From contig JAHHGY010000003.1 of the NCBI GenBank assembly GCA_019359635.1, positions 31,543-95,542 of the forward strand: a stretch of DNA of 64,000 nt. The letters are read 5' to 3'. This DNA is from Chroococcus sp. CMT-3BRIN-NPC107. Lineage in GTDB: Bacteria; Cyanobacteriota; Cyanobacteriia; Cyanobacteriales; Chroococcidiopsidaceae. Below the pieces are notes generated by a model. The model was not told the origin of the DNA. It did not search any database and saw only the letters and a program-made list of their open reading frames with translations. Shown here one piece after another: positions 27,294 to 37,356 of the stretch. Position numbers and translations under genes: made by a program. Each line of letters begins with the position of its first letter. Positions within the stretch are counted from its first letter, which is position 1.

Positions 27294-28799
27294 ATGTCTG
27301 CATCTCACAAGCGTCCTAACTCAATTTCCTGGTTTTGGGTTGGTTTAGCGGTGGTATTTTTACTTTCGCTGATCCTGAGATTTTGGGGATTAGGACGCTT
27401 TAATACCTTTGTCTTTGATGAAGTTTACTATGCCAAATTTGCCAACAACTACCTGACTAATACCAAGTTTTTTAACGCTCATCCGCCTTTAAGCCAGTAT
27501 ATTATTGCGATTGGGATTTGGATTGGTAGCCATCTTCCCATCGGTCAAGATACTGTAAATAATCTTACGGGTTCCGTGCGTTCCACTTGGAGTTATCGCT
27601 GGCTTAATGCTTTTACAGGTTCGTTTATTCCTTTAGTTGTAGCAGCGATCGCTTATCAAATTAGTAATCGTCGTAGTTATGCTCTAGTTGCCGCCTTATT
27701 TGCCGCCACCGATGGATTATTTTTAGTAGAGTCTCGTTACGCCCTAAATAACATCTATCTGGTGCTTTTTGGGCTGCTAGGGCAGTTGTTTGTACTATTA
27801 GGACTAAAAACTCATGGCATTAAACGCAGCCTCTATTTAGCCCTCGCTGGCGTGTGGTTTGGTGCGGCGGCAGCAGTTAAGTGGAACGGTTTATGGTTTT
27901 TATTAGGGATTTATTTAATTTGGCTGGCGGCTTGGGCGATTAAATGGATAAATCCGCTTAAAAATGCTTACACAAGTCGCCGCGACTTTACACCTTTGCA
28001 AAACCTCAGTCAGCTTAATATAGGACATATTTTAGTTTACTTAGCAATTATCCCCATTGCTGTTTATAGCCTCGCTTGGATTCCCCACTTGCAACAGAAT
28101 CCCACTCCCAACTTTTGGGATATGCAGAAACAAATTTTGTCTTATCACGAAAGAATCGGTGATGGGGCGAAAGTGCATCCTTACTGTTCTGATTGGTACA
28201 CCTGGCTATTGATGTTGCGTCCTGTAGCCTACTTTTATCGCACGGCGGGGAGTAGCACCGAACCTTTAGTTTTTGATACCCCAGCGTTGCCTGCAACTAC
28301 CGGAAAAGTAATTTATGATGTTCATGCAATAGGCAATCCGGTGTTGTGGTGGCTATCTACTGCCGCGATTTTTTATATGCTGTGGCTGCTGCTGCGCAAT
28401 AGCTTATCTACGCAGAAATTCAGCTTATTTTTCCAAATTAGCGATCGCCAAGTTATCGACAATTGGATTATTTTGTATTTAGTCCTGAACTGGTTAGCTA
28501 ACTTGCTGCCTTGGGTTCCCGTAACGCGCTGTACGTTTCTTTATCACTATATGGGCGCTTCGGTATTTTCAGGACTTGCGATCGCGTATTTTATAAATAA
28601 TTGGCTGCAAAGTTATCGCTCATCAGTACGGATAATAGGATTAACAATTATCTTATTAATCCTTAGTGCTTTCGTTTTTTGGATGCCCGTTTATTTGGGT
28701 TTACCCTTATCTTTAGACGAATATCGCTTGCGTTTACCTTACTTCGACTATTCGCAATTACCATCGTGGATAAAGCCATGGCTACCTCATTGGATTTAA
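27294..28799 (+). CDS. PMT-family dolichyl/polyprenyl-phosphate mannosyltransferase-like protein
   Basis: 501 residues with about ten membrane helices. The first periplasmic loop carries the acidic catalytic pair in FNTFVFDEVYYAKFANNYL (DE at 42-43), followed by AHPPLSQYIIAIG. The C-terminal half has LPWVPVTRCTFLYHYMGASVFSGLAIAYF, a well-conserved PMT block. Such enzymes move mannose or another sugar from a lipid carrier to proteins or other envelope acceptors. It overlaps trmB by four bases in the convergent direction. Confidence 0.88.
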   Translation: MSASHKRPNSISWFWVGLAVVFLLSLILRFWGLGRFNTFVFDEVYYAKFANNYLTNTKFFNAHPPLSQYIIAIGIWIGSHLPIGQDTVNNLTGSVRSTWSYRWLNAFTGSFIPLVVAAIAYQISNRRSYALVAALFAATDGLFLVESRYALNNIYLVLFGLLGQLFVLLGLKTHGIKRSLYLALAGVWFGAAAAVKWNGLWFLLGIYLIWLAAWAIKWINPLKNAYTSRRDFTPLQNLSQLNIGHILVYLAIIPIAVYSLAWIPHLQQNPTPNFWDMQKQILSYHERIGDGAKVHPYCSDWYTWLLMLRPVAYFYRTAGSSTEPLVFDTPALPATTGKVIYDVHAIGNPVLWWLSTAAIFYMLWLLLRNSLSTQKFSLFFQISDRQVIDNWIILYLVLNWLANLLPWVPVTRCTFLYHYMGASVFSGLAIAYFINNWLQSYRSSVRIIGLTIILLILSAFVFWMPVYLGLPLSLDEYRLRLPYFDYSQLPSWIKPWLPHWI

Positions 28800-29431
28800 C
28801 GGCGGCTAAATATTGCTCGATAGACAGGTTCGCCGCGCGATAAAGTCCTCTGTTCTCTTTCGGTCGCTACTGGTAAAGGATTGGGCGTTAGTGAGGGTTC
28901 TGGGCTTTGCAAGCTAAAATCTGGGTGACTATAAAAGCGATCGCGCATCTCTAATAATAACCCCTCTATATCTGATTGCAGAAACACCATGCCACCACTA
29001 GCTAAATAAGTTGCTAATTCTGCTACTAATTGCGGCTGCAACATTCGCCTTTTGGCATGACGATTTTTGAACCAAGGGTCGGGAAACTGAATAGTCACGC
29101 GCTGTAACGTTCCTGGAGAAAGAGACTGGAGTAATGGGGTAAGAGAATTATTGACGTTGCAAAATAAATAATGCAAGTTTGTTAGATTTAGTTTACGAGT
29201 AGTAGAAATCGCATCTTCTACCAAAACCTCACGAATTTCTAACCCCAAATAATTCCAACTAGGGTCAAGCTTTGCCATATCAAGCAAAAACTGTCCTCTA
29301 GCACAACCAATATCTAAATGTATTGGTTGAGTTGAATTTGGATATATCTGCTCCCAATCAAGAGCCAAAATTGGCGTTATGTACTTAATAGCTAACGGAT
29401 TAACGTGCTGACGAACTCGAACAGGTGACAA
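28796..29431 (-). CDS. trmB: tRNA (guanine-N7-)-methyltransferase
   Basis: 211 residues. It methylates G46 of tRNAs. The SAM site HLDIGCARGQFLLDMAK and the catalytic block VTIQFPDPWFKNRHAKRRMLQP are conserved. The C-terminal tail (PNPLPVATEREQRTLSRGEPVYRAIFSRR) looks partly like the repeat-derived sequence common in cyanobacterial C-termini. It lies 15 bases downstream of the FIST gene on the same strand. Confidence 0.93.
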   Translation of the reverse strand: MSPVRVRQHVNPLAIKYITPILALDWEQIYPNSTQPIHLDIGCARGQFLLDMAKLDPSWNYLGLEIREVLVEDAISTTRKLNLTNLHYLFCNVNNSLTPLLQSLSPGTLQRVTIQFPDPWFKNRHAKRRMLQPQLVAELATYLASGGMVFLQSDIEGLLLEMRDRFYSHPDFSLQSPEPSLTPNPLPVATEREQRTLSRGEPVYRAIFSRR

Positions 29432-29446
29432 TTAAAACTCCCTAAT

Positions 29447-30655
29447 TTAAGGCTGACGACAAATACCAAATACCGAAGTGTAGCCATGTAAAAAAGTGCT
29501 ACCACTAACTGGACCAATTTCACCGCTACAAAAGAACCCACCTAAAGGAATATCGTTTAAATAGCGCCTAAATAGTCCTGAATCAAAATTTGGTTTGCCA
29601 TACAAACCTTCTCCGCGTCCCAAACAAGCAAACATCAAAGCACCCGCTTCTTGAGGTTGGGATTGATTAGATTTTTGGTATTTTTGCAGCCACCATTCTA
29701 AATCTTCTGCCGAAGTTTGGGCATCGCGGAGGTGAAATTGAATCCGTTGACCCGGACGAATGCGATCGCCAATGGCGATCGCGCCTACACTAGGATCTAC
29801 TCCTAATAAGTTACGAATCAAAAAATCTCCCTGTCCCAAATCTTGCTTAAATTCATCCCGCGTCACGCCAATAAATAAAGCTGTTTGCGCTAGGCGTTGG
29901 TCTTCTTCGTTCAAGCTGTCAATTAGTTGCCTAAGCTGTGCCAATGGCGGTTTTTCGTCTAACTCTAAAATAATATTGCGATCGCTCGAACTTACCTGGT
30001 AAGGCTTGCCGATAGGTCTGCATCCTTGCGCCACAATGGTTTCTAAAACAATATTGCCACTTAAAGCAACTCCAATAGTTCCTTCCCGATAAAGGCTATG
30101 GTTGCAAAATAAGCCTGTAAGTCCTGGAGTTGAGCCACCACTGGCTAATCCGCCCACCACTACCGAACCTGGATAAGCAAAATCTAGTCCTTGTAATAAA
30201 TCGTTAATCTTACTAGAGAACGGATCGGATAATAGAATAAATTGCGGCGACTGGTCGGGTTCTACACCAATCAAATCTACCCAAGTCTGCGGCGGACTAT
30301 CAAGATCGGGCAATTCTTCCGGCACAATATGAAAGGCTTGAATTTTTACATCGGGCAAGTGCGCTAGGCTCAAGCTCAAAGCTGGGGAATCTTCCAATTC
30401 TTGCATTTCTCCCCACGCAGACACCCCCACAATTCCCCCACCACCGCAGCCAATTAAAACCTTAATATCTGTTAGTTTTTCTTGTAGCAGAGGCAGCAAA
30501 CGGGGATAGTCGCTGGTAAAAGCTGCCGAAATAAATACTATGGCTAAATCGGCGGGCGATCGCAATATAGAAGTAGCACGTTCTACAACCTCCGCCACCG
30601 CAGATTCTAAAGAAGACTGAGTTGATAGGGCATTCGCCCACTGCATTTTTGTCAT
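29447..30655 (-). CDS. FIST N/FIST C domain sensory protein
   Basis: 402 residues from the ATG at 30655. An upstream in-frame ATG at 30721 would add 22 residues with no visible ribosome site, and homologues start near MQWANALSTQ. FIST_N covers about residues 15-230 (DLAIVFISAAFTSDYPRLLPLLQEKL, LIGCGGGGIVG, VVVGGLASGG) and FIST_C the rest (ALMFACLGRGEGLYGKPNFDSGLFRRYLNDIPLGGFFCSGEIGPV). The family is thought to bind small ligands such as amino acids. It is cytosolic and precedes trmB. Confidence 0.87.
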   Translation of the reverse strand: MTKMQWANALSTQSSLESAVAEVVERATSILRSPADLAIVFISAAFTSDYPRLLPLLQEKLTDIKVLIGCGGGGIVGVSAWGEMQELEDSPALSLSLAHLPDVKIQAFHIVPEELPDLDSPPQTWVDLIGVEPDQSPQFILLSDPFSSKINDLLQGLDFAYPGSVVVGGLASGGSTPGLTGLFCNHSLYREGTIGVALSGNIVLETIVAQGCRPIGKPYQVSSSDRNIILELDEKPPLAQLRQLIDSLNEEDQRLAQTALFIGVTRDEFKQDLGQGDFLIRNLLGVDPSVGAIAIGDRIRPGQRIQFHLRDAQTSAEDLEWWLQKYQKSNQSQPQEAGALMFACLGRGEGLYGKPNFDSGLFRRYLNDIPLGGFFCSGEIGPVSGSTFLHGYTSVFGICRQP

Positions 30656-30989
30656 GAGTTCTACCGTAGGGTAATACCACCAACATACCAAAGTGCGATT
30701 GGTGGTTGTCCTAACTAGCATCAGCTATTAGCTAAACTTTTAACGAGCCAAGCCGCAATTTGATAGATTTGTTAAAACATCTATAGCAATCTAAAAACTA
30801 CAGTATAGTTGCCTGTACTGCTAAAGATTAGTAATATCAAAGCTGTGATAGATAAAAATACCTATGGGCGCGTGTTAGCCTTTAGGAGTAAGCAATGAGC
30901 AGCATTTTTGATGCGATCGCCTCCTAAGAAACTTTCAACATCAAAGGTTTCTTATAATAGACACAAGAATACATTTGCCAAAAAAATTT
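30656..30989. other. Spacer between FIST gene and cp12
   Basis: Divergent spacer of 334 bases. It contains a ten-codon frame (MSSIFDAIAS, 30895-30927) behind an AGGAG ribosome site at a normal distance of six bases, then a short gap to cp12. This may be a leader peptide or a chance frame. Promoters for both flanking genes are expected here. Confidence 0.4.
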
Positions 30990-31211
30990 ATGAGCGACAT
31001 CAATCAACAAATCGAACAAGAAAGAGAGCAAGCCCGTAACGCTTGCGCTACTGAAGGTGAAACATCAGCAGCCTGCGCCGCAGGTTGGGACGTTGTAGAG
31101 GAATTGCAAGCAGAAGCAGCCCACAAGCGCCAAGTTAAACCCAAAAATTCCTTAGAGCAATACTGCGATGACAACCCCGATGCTGCGGAATGTCGTCTGT
31201 ACGAAGAATAA
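30990..31211 (+). CDS. cp12: Calvin cycle redox switch protein CP12
   Basis: 73 residues from the ATG at 30990; a TTG five codons upstream is less likely. CP12 is a disordered linker that, when oxidised, ties GAPDH and phosphoribulokinase into an inactive complex in the dark. Both cysteine pairs are present (C19/C29 and C59/C68), as are the central GWDVVEELQAEA helix (in place of AWD-VEEL) and the acidic C-terminus CDDNPDAAECRLYEE that enters the GAPDH active site. A strong terminator follows, so it is a single-gene transcript. Confidence 0.95.
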   Translation: MSDINQQIEQEREQARNACATEGETSAACAAGWDVVEELQAEAAHKRQVKPKNSLEQYCDDNPDAAECRLYEE

Positions 31212-31244
31212 GCAAAAAAGTAGTAAAACTTACTTAAATTTTGA

Positions 31245-31289
31245 GCAACGTAGGACACTAAACTTGGTGATGTGCTACGTTGCTTTTTT
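31245..31289 (+). terminator. Strong terminator after cp12
   Basis: Arms GCAACGTAG (31245-31253) and CTACGTTGC (31275-31283) pair perfectly, with extra CAC/GTG pairing inside, then a run of six T. Confidence 0.9.
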
Positions 31290-31369
31290 ATGTCCGTTCA
31301 AGGGCGATCGCACTTCCGCTACTCTAGAAGATGCTCCTAAGCAAAAATTACGCTGATTTTATTTAATCT

Positions 31370-31963
31370 ATGCTTGCTGAAAACTGGCTTCGCTCTCTAA
31401 TTTGGACAGACTACCGTTTAGCTGTTATCTTTACAGTAATTTTGCCGTTAATCCTGCTACTTTGGGCTTTGGCACAAAAAGCCGAAGCCATCCAACGGTT
31501 ATTAACTATCTACTGGCGCGTGTCTAGCTTACTAGCAATTTCTGTATACCTGTTAATAGCTGCTTTTCCTGTAGGCTTTGTTTCGGGAATTATGGCACGA
31601 ATATTGATCCCTATTTCCTTGTGGTTTTGGGTCGATCTCAACGAAGAAATTGCTGATCGCTCGACAGGGGCGCTAGCTTTGAGTTTTAATGCTTGGCGGT
31701 GGGCAATATCAGTTTATTGTTTTATCGGTGCGGTTTCTACCTTGCCATTTTTACAGTGCGCGATTTCTACCGCAGCCATACAATCGCCCTTATGTCGTGC
31801 CTTTGTAGAGCCACCCCTACTATTTAAAGAGTATTTTCATCCCAATACCTCCGCCGGATTTTTAGGCTTTTTGGGCATGGTGGGTTTAATATTCTATGTC
31901 GGTTGCTTGGTTTATTTTGTATTTTTTAAGTTAGGCAAACAAGGACGCTCGGCACTTTCTTAA
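31370..31963 (+). CDS. DUF3177 family membrane protein
   Basis: 197 residues with four predicted membrane helices. The N-terminal LRSLIWTDYRLAVIFTVILPLILLLWALAQKAEAIQRLLTIYWRVSSLLAISVYL is characteristic of DUF3177, a family conserved across cyanobacteria with no known function. It is probably in the thylakoid or plasma membrane. The next gene starts nine bases later, so the two are co-transcribed. Confidence 0.85.
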   Translation: MLAENWLRSLIWTDYRLAVIFTVILPLILLLWALAQKAEAIQRLLTIYWRVSSLLAISVYLLIAAFPVGFVSGIMARILIPISLWFWVDLNEEIADRSTGALALSFNAWRWAISVYCFIGAVSTLPFLQCAISTAAIQSPLCRAFVEPPLLFKEYFHPNTSAGFLGFLGMVGLIFYVGCLVYFVFFKLGKQGRSALS

Positions 31964-31971
31964 AATACTTT

Positions 31972-32265
31972 ATGACTTTTAGTAAGCGTTTAGAGCAGTA
32001 CACCCTCAAAAAACCGCAAGAAGTTTTAATTGTCGAAGTAGAAATTGCTGGCGAAAGGGACTTACTAATTATCTTTAAAGGCTTTTCTAGCTCTTTAATG
32101 CGTCCAACGGCTTTCGACCCCGATGTGCCAATTATCCCCACTGAAGCAAAAATTATTAGTATCGATCGCCTTTCTAGTCCCTACAATCCTGACTCGCCGC
32201 GTTACCTCCAACAAGGACTAACGCGCGAGAGTATAGAATTATTACTAACCGCAGTAGGGGTGTAA
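31972..32265 (+). CDS. Conserved cyanobacterial hypothetical protein
   Basis: 97 residues, soluble, with no signal peptide. It reads as one small alpha/beta domain (EVLIVEVEIAGERDLLIIFKGFSSSLMRPTAFDPDVPIIPTEAKIISIDRL ... SPRYLQQGLTRESIELLLTAVGV). I believe this is the small DUF7734-type protein found in cyanobacteria and plant plastids, but the name is from memory. It is translated just after the DUF3177 gene. Confidence 0.75.
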   Translation: MTFSKRLEQYTLKKPQEVLIVEVEIAGERDLLIIFKGFSSSLMRPTAFDPDVPIIPTEAKIISIDRLSSPYNPDSPRYLQQGLTRESIELLLTAVGV

Positions 32266-32413
32266 ATTTACTCCCTACGTTACTTGGCAAAAACTCTAAC
32301 CAGGGAGGAAAATTAGCATACTCTTGGTTGAACTAGCAAATAATTTTTTCAAAATTAACATAAAGTGCTATCCTCTACCCGTATGAGTGTGTTGTGTGTG
32401 GAGTAGTTAAAGT

Positions 32414-33856
32414 ATGGTCGTGTCTCCGGTGGAAATCCAAAATACGGTTTCTCAATCTATGGATTGGGATGTTGATTTTTTTGCAGGCAACAATAGCTTA
32501 GTCCTTCCTAAATCTCCCTTATTTGGTACTGACGGCATCCGGGGACGAGTGGGAGAATTATTAGATACTGCTTTAGCATTGCAAGTAGGTTTTTGGGCAG
32601 GGCTAGTATTGCAAGATGCTCATAAATCTGGTGTAGTCATTATTGGACAAGATTCGCGCAATTCTAGCGATTTCTTAGCAACTTCTGTGGCGGCAGGTTT
32701 AACGGCTTCTGGGTTAGAAGTTTGGAATCTTGGCTTATGCCCAACTCCTGGCGTTGCTTATCTTACGAGTATTAGCAATGCCGTAGGTGGAGTGATGATT
32801 TCTGCAAGTCACAATCCACCAGAAGATAACGGCATAAAATTTTTTGGTAGTAATGGCGCAAAGTTAGCAGAAGCTTTGCAAAACCAAGTGGAAGCTGGAG
32901 TACGGGGACAAACTCTCCTACCAATTAATAAACCAAACAAAGGGCAGCACTACCACCGCCCAGAATTAATTAGAGATTATTTAGAAAGTATCAAAAAAAC
33001 CTTCTCCAGCAGCCTCCAAGGAATGCGGATAGTTTTAGATTTGGCTTGGGGAGCCGCCGTCGGCATCGCACCCGCCGTATTTAAAGAGATGGGAGCAGAA
33101 GTAATATGTTTGCACAATCAAGCCGATGGCGACTTAATTAATGTAAATTGCGGCTCTACTCATTTAGCTCCTTTACAAGAAGCGGTTTTAAAACACAATG
33201 CCGATTTAGGTTTGGCTTTTGATGGCGATGCCGATCGCGTTTTAGCTGTGGACGATCGCGCCAACCCAATTAATGGCGATTATATTTTGTATTTATGGGG
33301 CAAAAGCTTACAAGCAACCCAGCAATTACCCAATAACACCATCGTCTCTACCGTCATGGCTAACCTTGGCTTTGAAAGAGCTTGGGAAAAACAAGGGGGC
33401 AAATTATTTCGTACCAACGTCGGCGATCGCTATGTCCAAGCCCAAATGCAAACTACCGGCGCAATGCTAGGGGGCGAACAATCAGGACATATTCTTTGCC
33501 CCCACTACGGCGTTACGGGAGATGGCATCGCTACAGGCTTGCATTTAGCGGCTTTAGTTAAGCGTTCTGGTACGAGTTTGTCGCAACTAGCTACAAGCAG
33601 TTTTACTACCTACCCGCAGTTATTAAAAAACGTGCGAGTCGAAAACCGCGATCGCCGGATGAATTGGGCAGCGTGCGATCGCCTGCAAAGCGCTATTTTT
33701 GAAGCGGAAACCGCTATGGGCAACCAAGGGCGAATTTTAGTTAGAGCTTCTGGTACTGAGCCTGTAATTCGAGTGATGGTAGAAGCCGCCGACGCAGATT
33801 TGACGCAGCATTGGGCAGAGCAATTAGCGATCGCCGTGCAAAAGTACATTGTATAA
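32414..33856 (+). CDS. glmM: Phosphoglucosamine mutase
   Basis: 480 residues. It converts glucosamine 6-phosphate to glucosamine 1-phosphate for UDP-GlcNAc and cell-wall synthesis. The start [14 protein letters not shown], the phosphoserine loop [15 protein letters not shown] (Ser132), the metal loop [14 protein letters not shown] and the phosphate-binding end [18 protein letters not shown] are all intact. About 30 residues precede the core. A possible promoter (-10 TATCCT) lies about 50 bases upstream. The 3' end nearly touches sfsA. Confidence 0.95.
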   Translation: MVVSPVEIQNTVSQSMDWDVDFFAGNNSLVLPKSPLFGTDGIRGRVGELLDTALALQVGFWAGLVLQDAHKSGVVIIGQDSRNSSDFLATSVAAGLTASGLEVWNLGLCPTPGVAYLTSISNAVGGVMISASHNPPEDNGIKFFGSNGAKLAEALQNQVEAGVRGQTLLPINKPNKGQHYHRPELIRDYLESIKKTFSSSLQGMRIVLDLAWGAAVGIAPAVFKEMGAEVICLHNQADGDLINVNCGSTHLAPLQEAVLKHNADLGLAFDGDADRVLAVDDRANPINGDYILYLWGKSLQATQQLPNNTIVSTVMANLGFERAWEKQGGKLFRTNVGDRYVQAQMQTTGAMLGGEQSGHILCPHYGVTGDGIATGLHLAALVKRSGTSLSQLATSSFTTYPQLLKNVRVENRDRRMNWAACDRLQSAIFEAETAMGNQGRILVRASGTEPVIRVMVEAADADLTQHWAEQLAIAVQKYIV

Positions 33857-33863
33857 ATTCCAA

Positions 33864-34595
33864 ATGGACGATTGGTTGTACAAATATCCGCCACTTTACC
33901 CAGGTATTTTACTTAAAAGGTACAAGCGATTTTTTGCAGACATTGAACTAGAAACGGGAGAAATAATTACCGCTCATTGCCCAAATACGGGGTCAATGAG
34001 CGGCATTAGTACTCCTGGTAGTGCGGTGCAAGTTTCTCATAGCAGCAGTCTCAAGCGCAAGCTCCCTTATACTTGGGAAATGATTCAAGTATTTGATAAC
34101 CAACCAACTTGGGTAGGAATCAATACAATGATGCCCAACCGCGTTGTTAAACTAGCATTAGAAAAATTTTTATTTCCTGAACTCGGCAACTACGAACAGA
34201 TTCAATTTGAGGTTGCTTACGGACAAGACAAAAAAAGTCGAGTAGATTTTTTATTGAGCAGCACTACAAATCGCTCCATTTATGTAGAAGTCAAAAGCAC
34301 CACTTGGGCGCAGCAGCAACTAGCCTTATTTCCCGATACCGAAACGTTGCGCGGACAAAAGCACCTGCGAGAACTTACAGCTTTACTACCTACTGCTCGT
34401 GCAGTAATGCTGTACTTTATCAATCGCGGCGACTGTAGCCAGTTTGCACCAGGAGATAATGCCGATCCAGTTTATGGTAAATTACTCCGCAGCGCGATCG
34501 CCTTGGGGTTAGAAACTTTGCCCTGTCGCTTTGAAATTTCCCCAGAAGGTATACGTTACTTGGGTTTAGCTCCGTTGCATGACTCTATTTTATAA
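33864..34595 (+). CDS. sfsA: SfsA family DNA/RNA nuclease
   Basis: 243 residues from the ATG at 33864, chosen over a TTG at 33849 that would overlap glmM. Typical blocks are LLKRYKRFFADIELETGEIITAHCPNTGSMSG and the PD-(D/E)XK-like core SRVDFLLSS ... IYVEVKSTTWA followed by FPDTETLRGQKHLREL. It was first described as a sugar fermentation stimulation protein and later shown to bind DNA. It lies seven bases after glmM. Confidence 0.92.
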   Translation: MDDWLYKYPPLYPGILLKRYKRFFADIELETGEIITAHCPNTGSMSGISTPGSAVQVSHSSSLKRKLPYTWEMIQVFDNQPTWVGINTMMPNRVVKLALEKFLFPELGNYEQIQFEVAYGQDKKSRVDFLLSSTTNRSIYVEVKSTTWAQQQLALFPDTETLRGQKHLRELTALLPTARAVMLYFINRGDCSQFAPGDNADPVYGKLLRSAIALGLETLPCRFEISPEGIRYLGLAPLHDSIL

Positions 34596-34618
34596 CAATC
34601 ATCAGCGCTTTAATTAAG

Positions 34619-37356
34619 TTATTTACTAGAAACTACTGGCTCCATTACTAAAGTAGGTATCAAGTTTGATTGTGGAATTACTAGCGGTCTAGGTGTGGCT
34701 ATGCCATAACCTTGAGCATAATCTACTCCCAACTCGCGGATTTTTGCTAGGATGCCATTGTTTTCGACAAACTCCGCGATCGTTTTTAGCCCCATTACAT
34801 GACCAACTTGATTAATTGCTTCAGTCATTGCCAAATCTGTAGAATCGGCAAGGATATCTTTGATAAAACTGCCATCAATTTTTAGATAATCTACAGGCAA
34901 CTTTTTAAGATAACCAAAGGACGACATCCCCATCCCAAAATCATCTAAAGCAAAAGAACAACCAAGTTGCTTAAATTCATTAATTAACGCTACAGCTTTA
35001 GTCAAATTAGTAATGGCTACAGTCTCAGTAATTCCAAAACAAAGTACCTGCGGTGGAATTTGATATAACTCTATTTGTTCGTGCAGAAAGTTTATAAAGC
35101 GGTCGTCATTGATAGTTGCACCCGAAAGGTTGATTGTATATAAACAGAAACCGCCGGATTTTTGACAGTCTGCGTAAGTTTGTCGATAGTGCGCCCCTTG
35201 ACTTGCAAACAGAGTAGTAATTACCCAGCGATCGATTAATTGCATTAAGTTGTAGCGTTCTGCCAACGGAATAAAAGTCATTGGCGGAATGATTTTGCCT
35301 GTGGTTCGATCCCGCAGCCTGAGTAACACTTCGTAGTGTTCTTGAAAGTGCGATAAATCAGGGTTGGTTGGGGCGATGGACTGGTAGTAAAGACAAAAAT
35401 GATTTTCTTCTAAAGCTTGATTTATCTGCTCTATCCATTTTATTTCGCTACTTTGTTCCAGAGTGCGATCGCGTTGATAAACTTGCACGCGATCGCGTCC
35501 TTGATTTTTGGCAGCATAGCAAGCAATGTCGGCGTGACGGAGAGTATCGACGAGGCTGTGGCTATCATGAGCGATCGCAACTATACTGATACTGACACCA
35601 ATTCTGAAAGTTTTTTCTTCCCATATAAATTGAAAAGCTTGAATAGTCTCGCGCAGTGCATTGGCAATAGCTACAGCTTGCTCTAAGGTTCATCGATCGA
35701 GTAATAAACCGAATTCATCGCCACCCAAACGAGCCAACACATCTACCGAACGTACTTGGCTTTGCAATAATGCCGTAACTTGACGCAGCAGTTCGTCTCC
35801 GGCTATATGACCGCAAGTATCGTTAACAATCTTGAACCGATCTAAGTCTAAATAACACAATGAATGCTGAGAACTGGTAACTCTAGCACTATGCAAAGCT
35901 TGTTCTAGATGCTGTTCAAATTTTCTTCTATTAACTAATCCTGTTAAAGCGTCGTGGTTAGCTTGCCTAGCCAAATGCTGTTCGCTTGTTCGTAAAGCTG
36001 CCTCTGCTTTTTTGCGCTCGGTAATATCTCTTACTACGTGACAAAAAACCTGTTTTCCCGCCCAAGAAATTAAGTTAACATTTACCTCAACATCAACTAA
36101 ATAACCATCACGGGAGCAATATTGTTTTTCCCCAGTAAAACATTCTGCTTTTGTTTCTATATATTGTAAATATTGAGCATGGCTTTCGCAATTTTCTACT
36201 ACTATATCGTTAATAGTTAAGCTCAGTATTTCTTTAAGGCTACAACCAAGTAACTTTTCAAAAGCGGTATTTGCTTCTAAAAAATGCTTAGTTTCAGCAT
36301 CTACCAAAAATATACTTTCCGTAGCTTGCTCTATCACAACTCGATAGCGTACTTCGCTTTCTCGACGCTTAACTTGAAAAGTAATTAACTTTTGCGCCAA
36401 GACCTGGGCGCCGCTCCCAAATACTACACCAACAACTATTAAAGATATCAATAGGTAGCTTAAGTTTTTTTTCCCTGAAGATAAATTTCTCTAGCTTTAA
36501 CTACACGCATCAATAAAACTGGTTTACCATAAATATCTTTTAGCCAAGTATACCCAGCAATTTTTTGGTCTTTGAGATTTCTTAATACAATCGAATTTTT
36601 ATCTAATAGAGCTAAACGTGCCTCCTTAAAATCTGGCGGCATTTGTGGCTCATTAATTGAGTATACGTCTATTGATACGGTTGAAGATTCACTGCCAGAT
36701 AGTCGCTTGACAATTTCTGATGTTTGTATATAACGCCCAAGTATAAGACCTCCACGGATGGGTCCTTGACCTTGGTCGCTTAATAATGGTAACGAGCTAA
36801 TCAACATTACTCCTTTAGGTAAAGTTACAATCCCTGATACACTTTTGCCAGTATTTGGATACTGTACAAGGATATTTTCTGGATAAATTTCTTTCTTTAA
36901 TACGCTAGGAATTGGTAATGTTTTCTGCTCTGTGTTGTCCCATTCTTTAGCAAAGATGTTTTTTCCACTTTTATTAAAGACCACAGCTAAATCAAATCTT
37001 CTATTCGGGAATAATTCTTGCTTTAAATTTTCTTGGCTATCAGCTTCTTGATAATTTTGGACAAAATTGTAAGTGATGTCCCACTCAGACCATCCAATAT
37101 TTACATAATAAAGATCCTCCGCAATTTTGCTATGCGCTCGCAAAACTTCGTTAACCCTTTGATGAACGGTTTTTTGATCAGCAAGATTGTTATTATATAA
37201 TAGTAAAGATGAAGTAATTGAATATAAAGTACTTAATAAGCTGACTAGAGTTACAACAATTAGTATTAGGGTGGTTCCTCGTAATTGTTCTATCGATTTA
37301 TTTTTATTTATATTATTTAAAAATAGTAGTAAAAACCTCAAGCTAGGCGGTTTCAT
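34619..37356 (-). pseudogene. Broken CHASE4-PAS-GGDEF-EAL c-di-GMP protein
   Basis: Three pieces on the minus strand join into one protein of about 912 residues. Piece 1 (37356-36460): membrane helix, then a periplasmic CHASE4 sensor (LRAHSKIAEDLYYVNIGWSEWD), ending LQGKKT-stop. Piece 2 (36451-35690): second membrane helix (LLISLIVVGVVFG), a PAS domain, then GGDEF (ARLGGDEFGLLLDR) to a TGA. Piece 3 (to 34619): rest of GGDEF and an EAL domain with EVLLRL, NLSG, ITE, DDFG and KIDG motifs intact. Pieces 1 and 2 are separated by a run of eight A (36465-36472) where nine would restore the frame. Pieces 2 and 3 are in the same frame apart from the TGA at 35690-35692, where a Cys codon is likely. 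It would have made or cut c-di-GMP. Internal starts could still give a free EAL domain. Confidence 0.85.

Noticed and set aside
35690..35692. TGA read as selenocysteine
   Set aside because: No selenocysteine insertion hairpin or selenoprotein genes are seen, and the GGDEF domain does not use this residue type.
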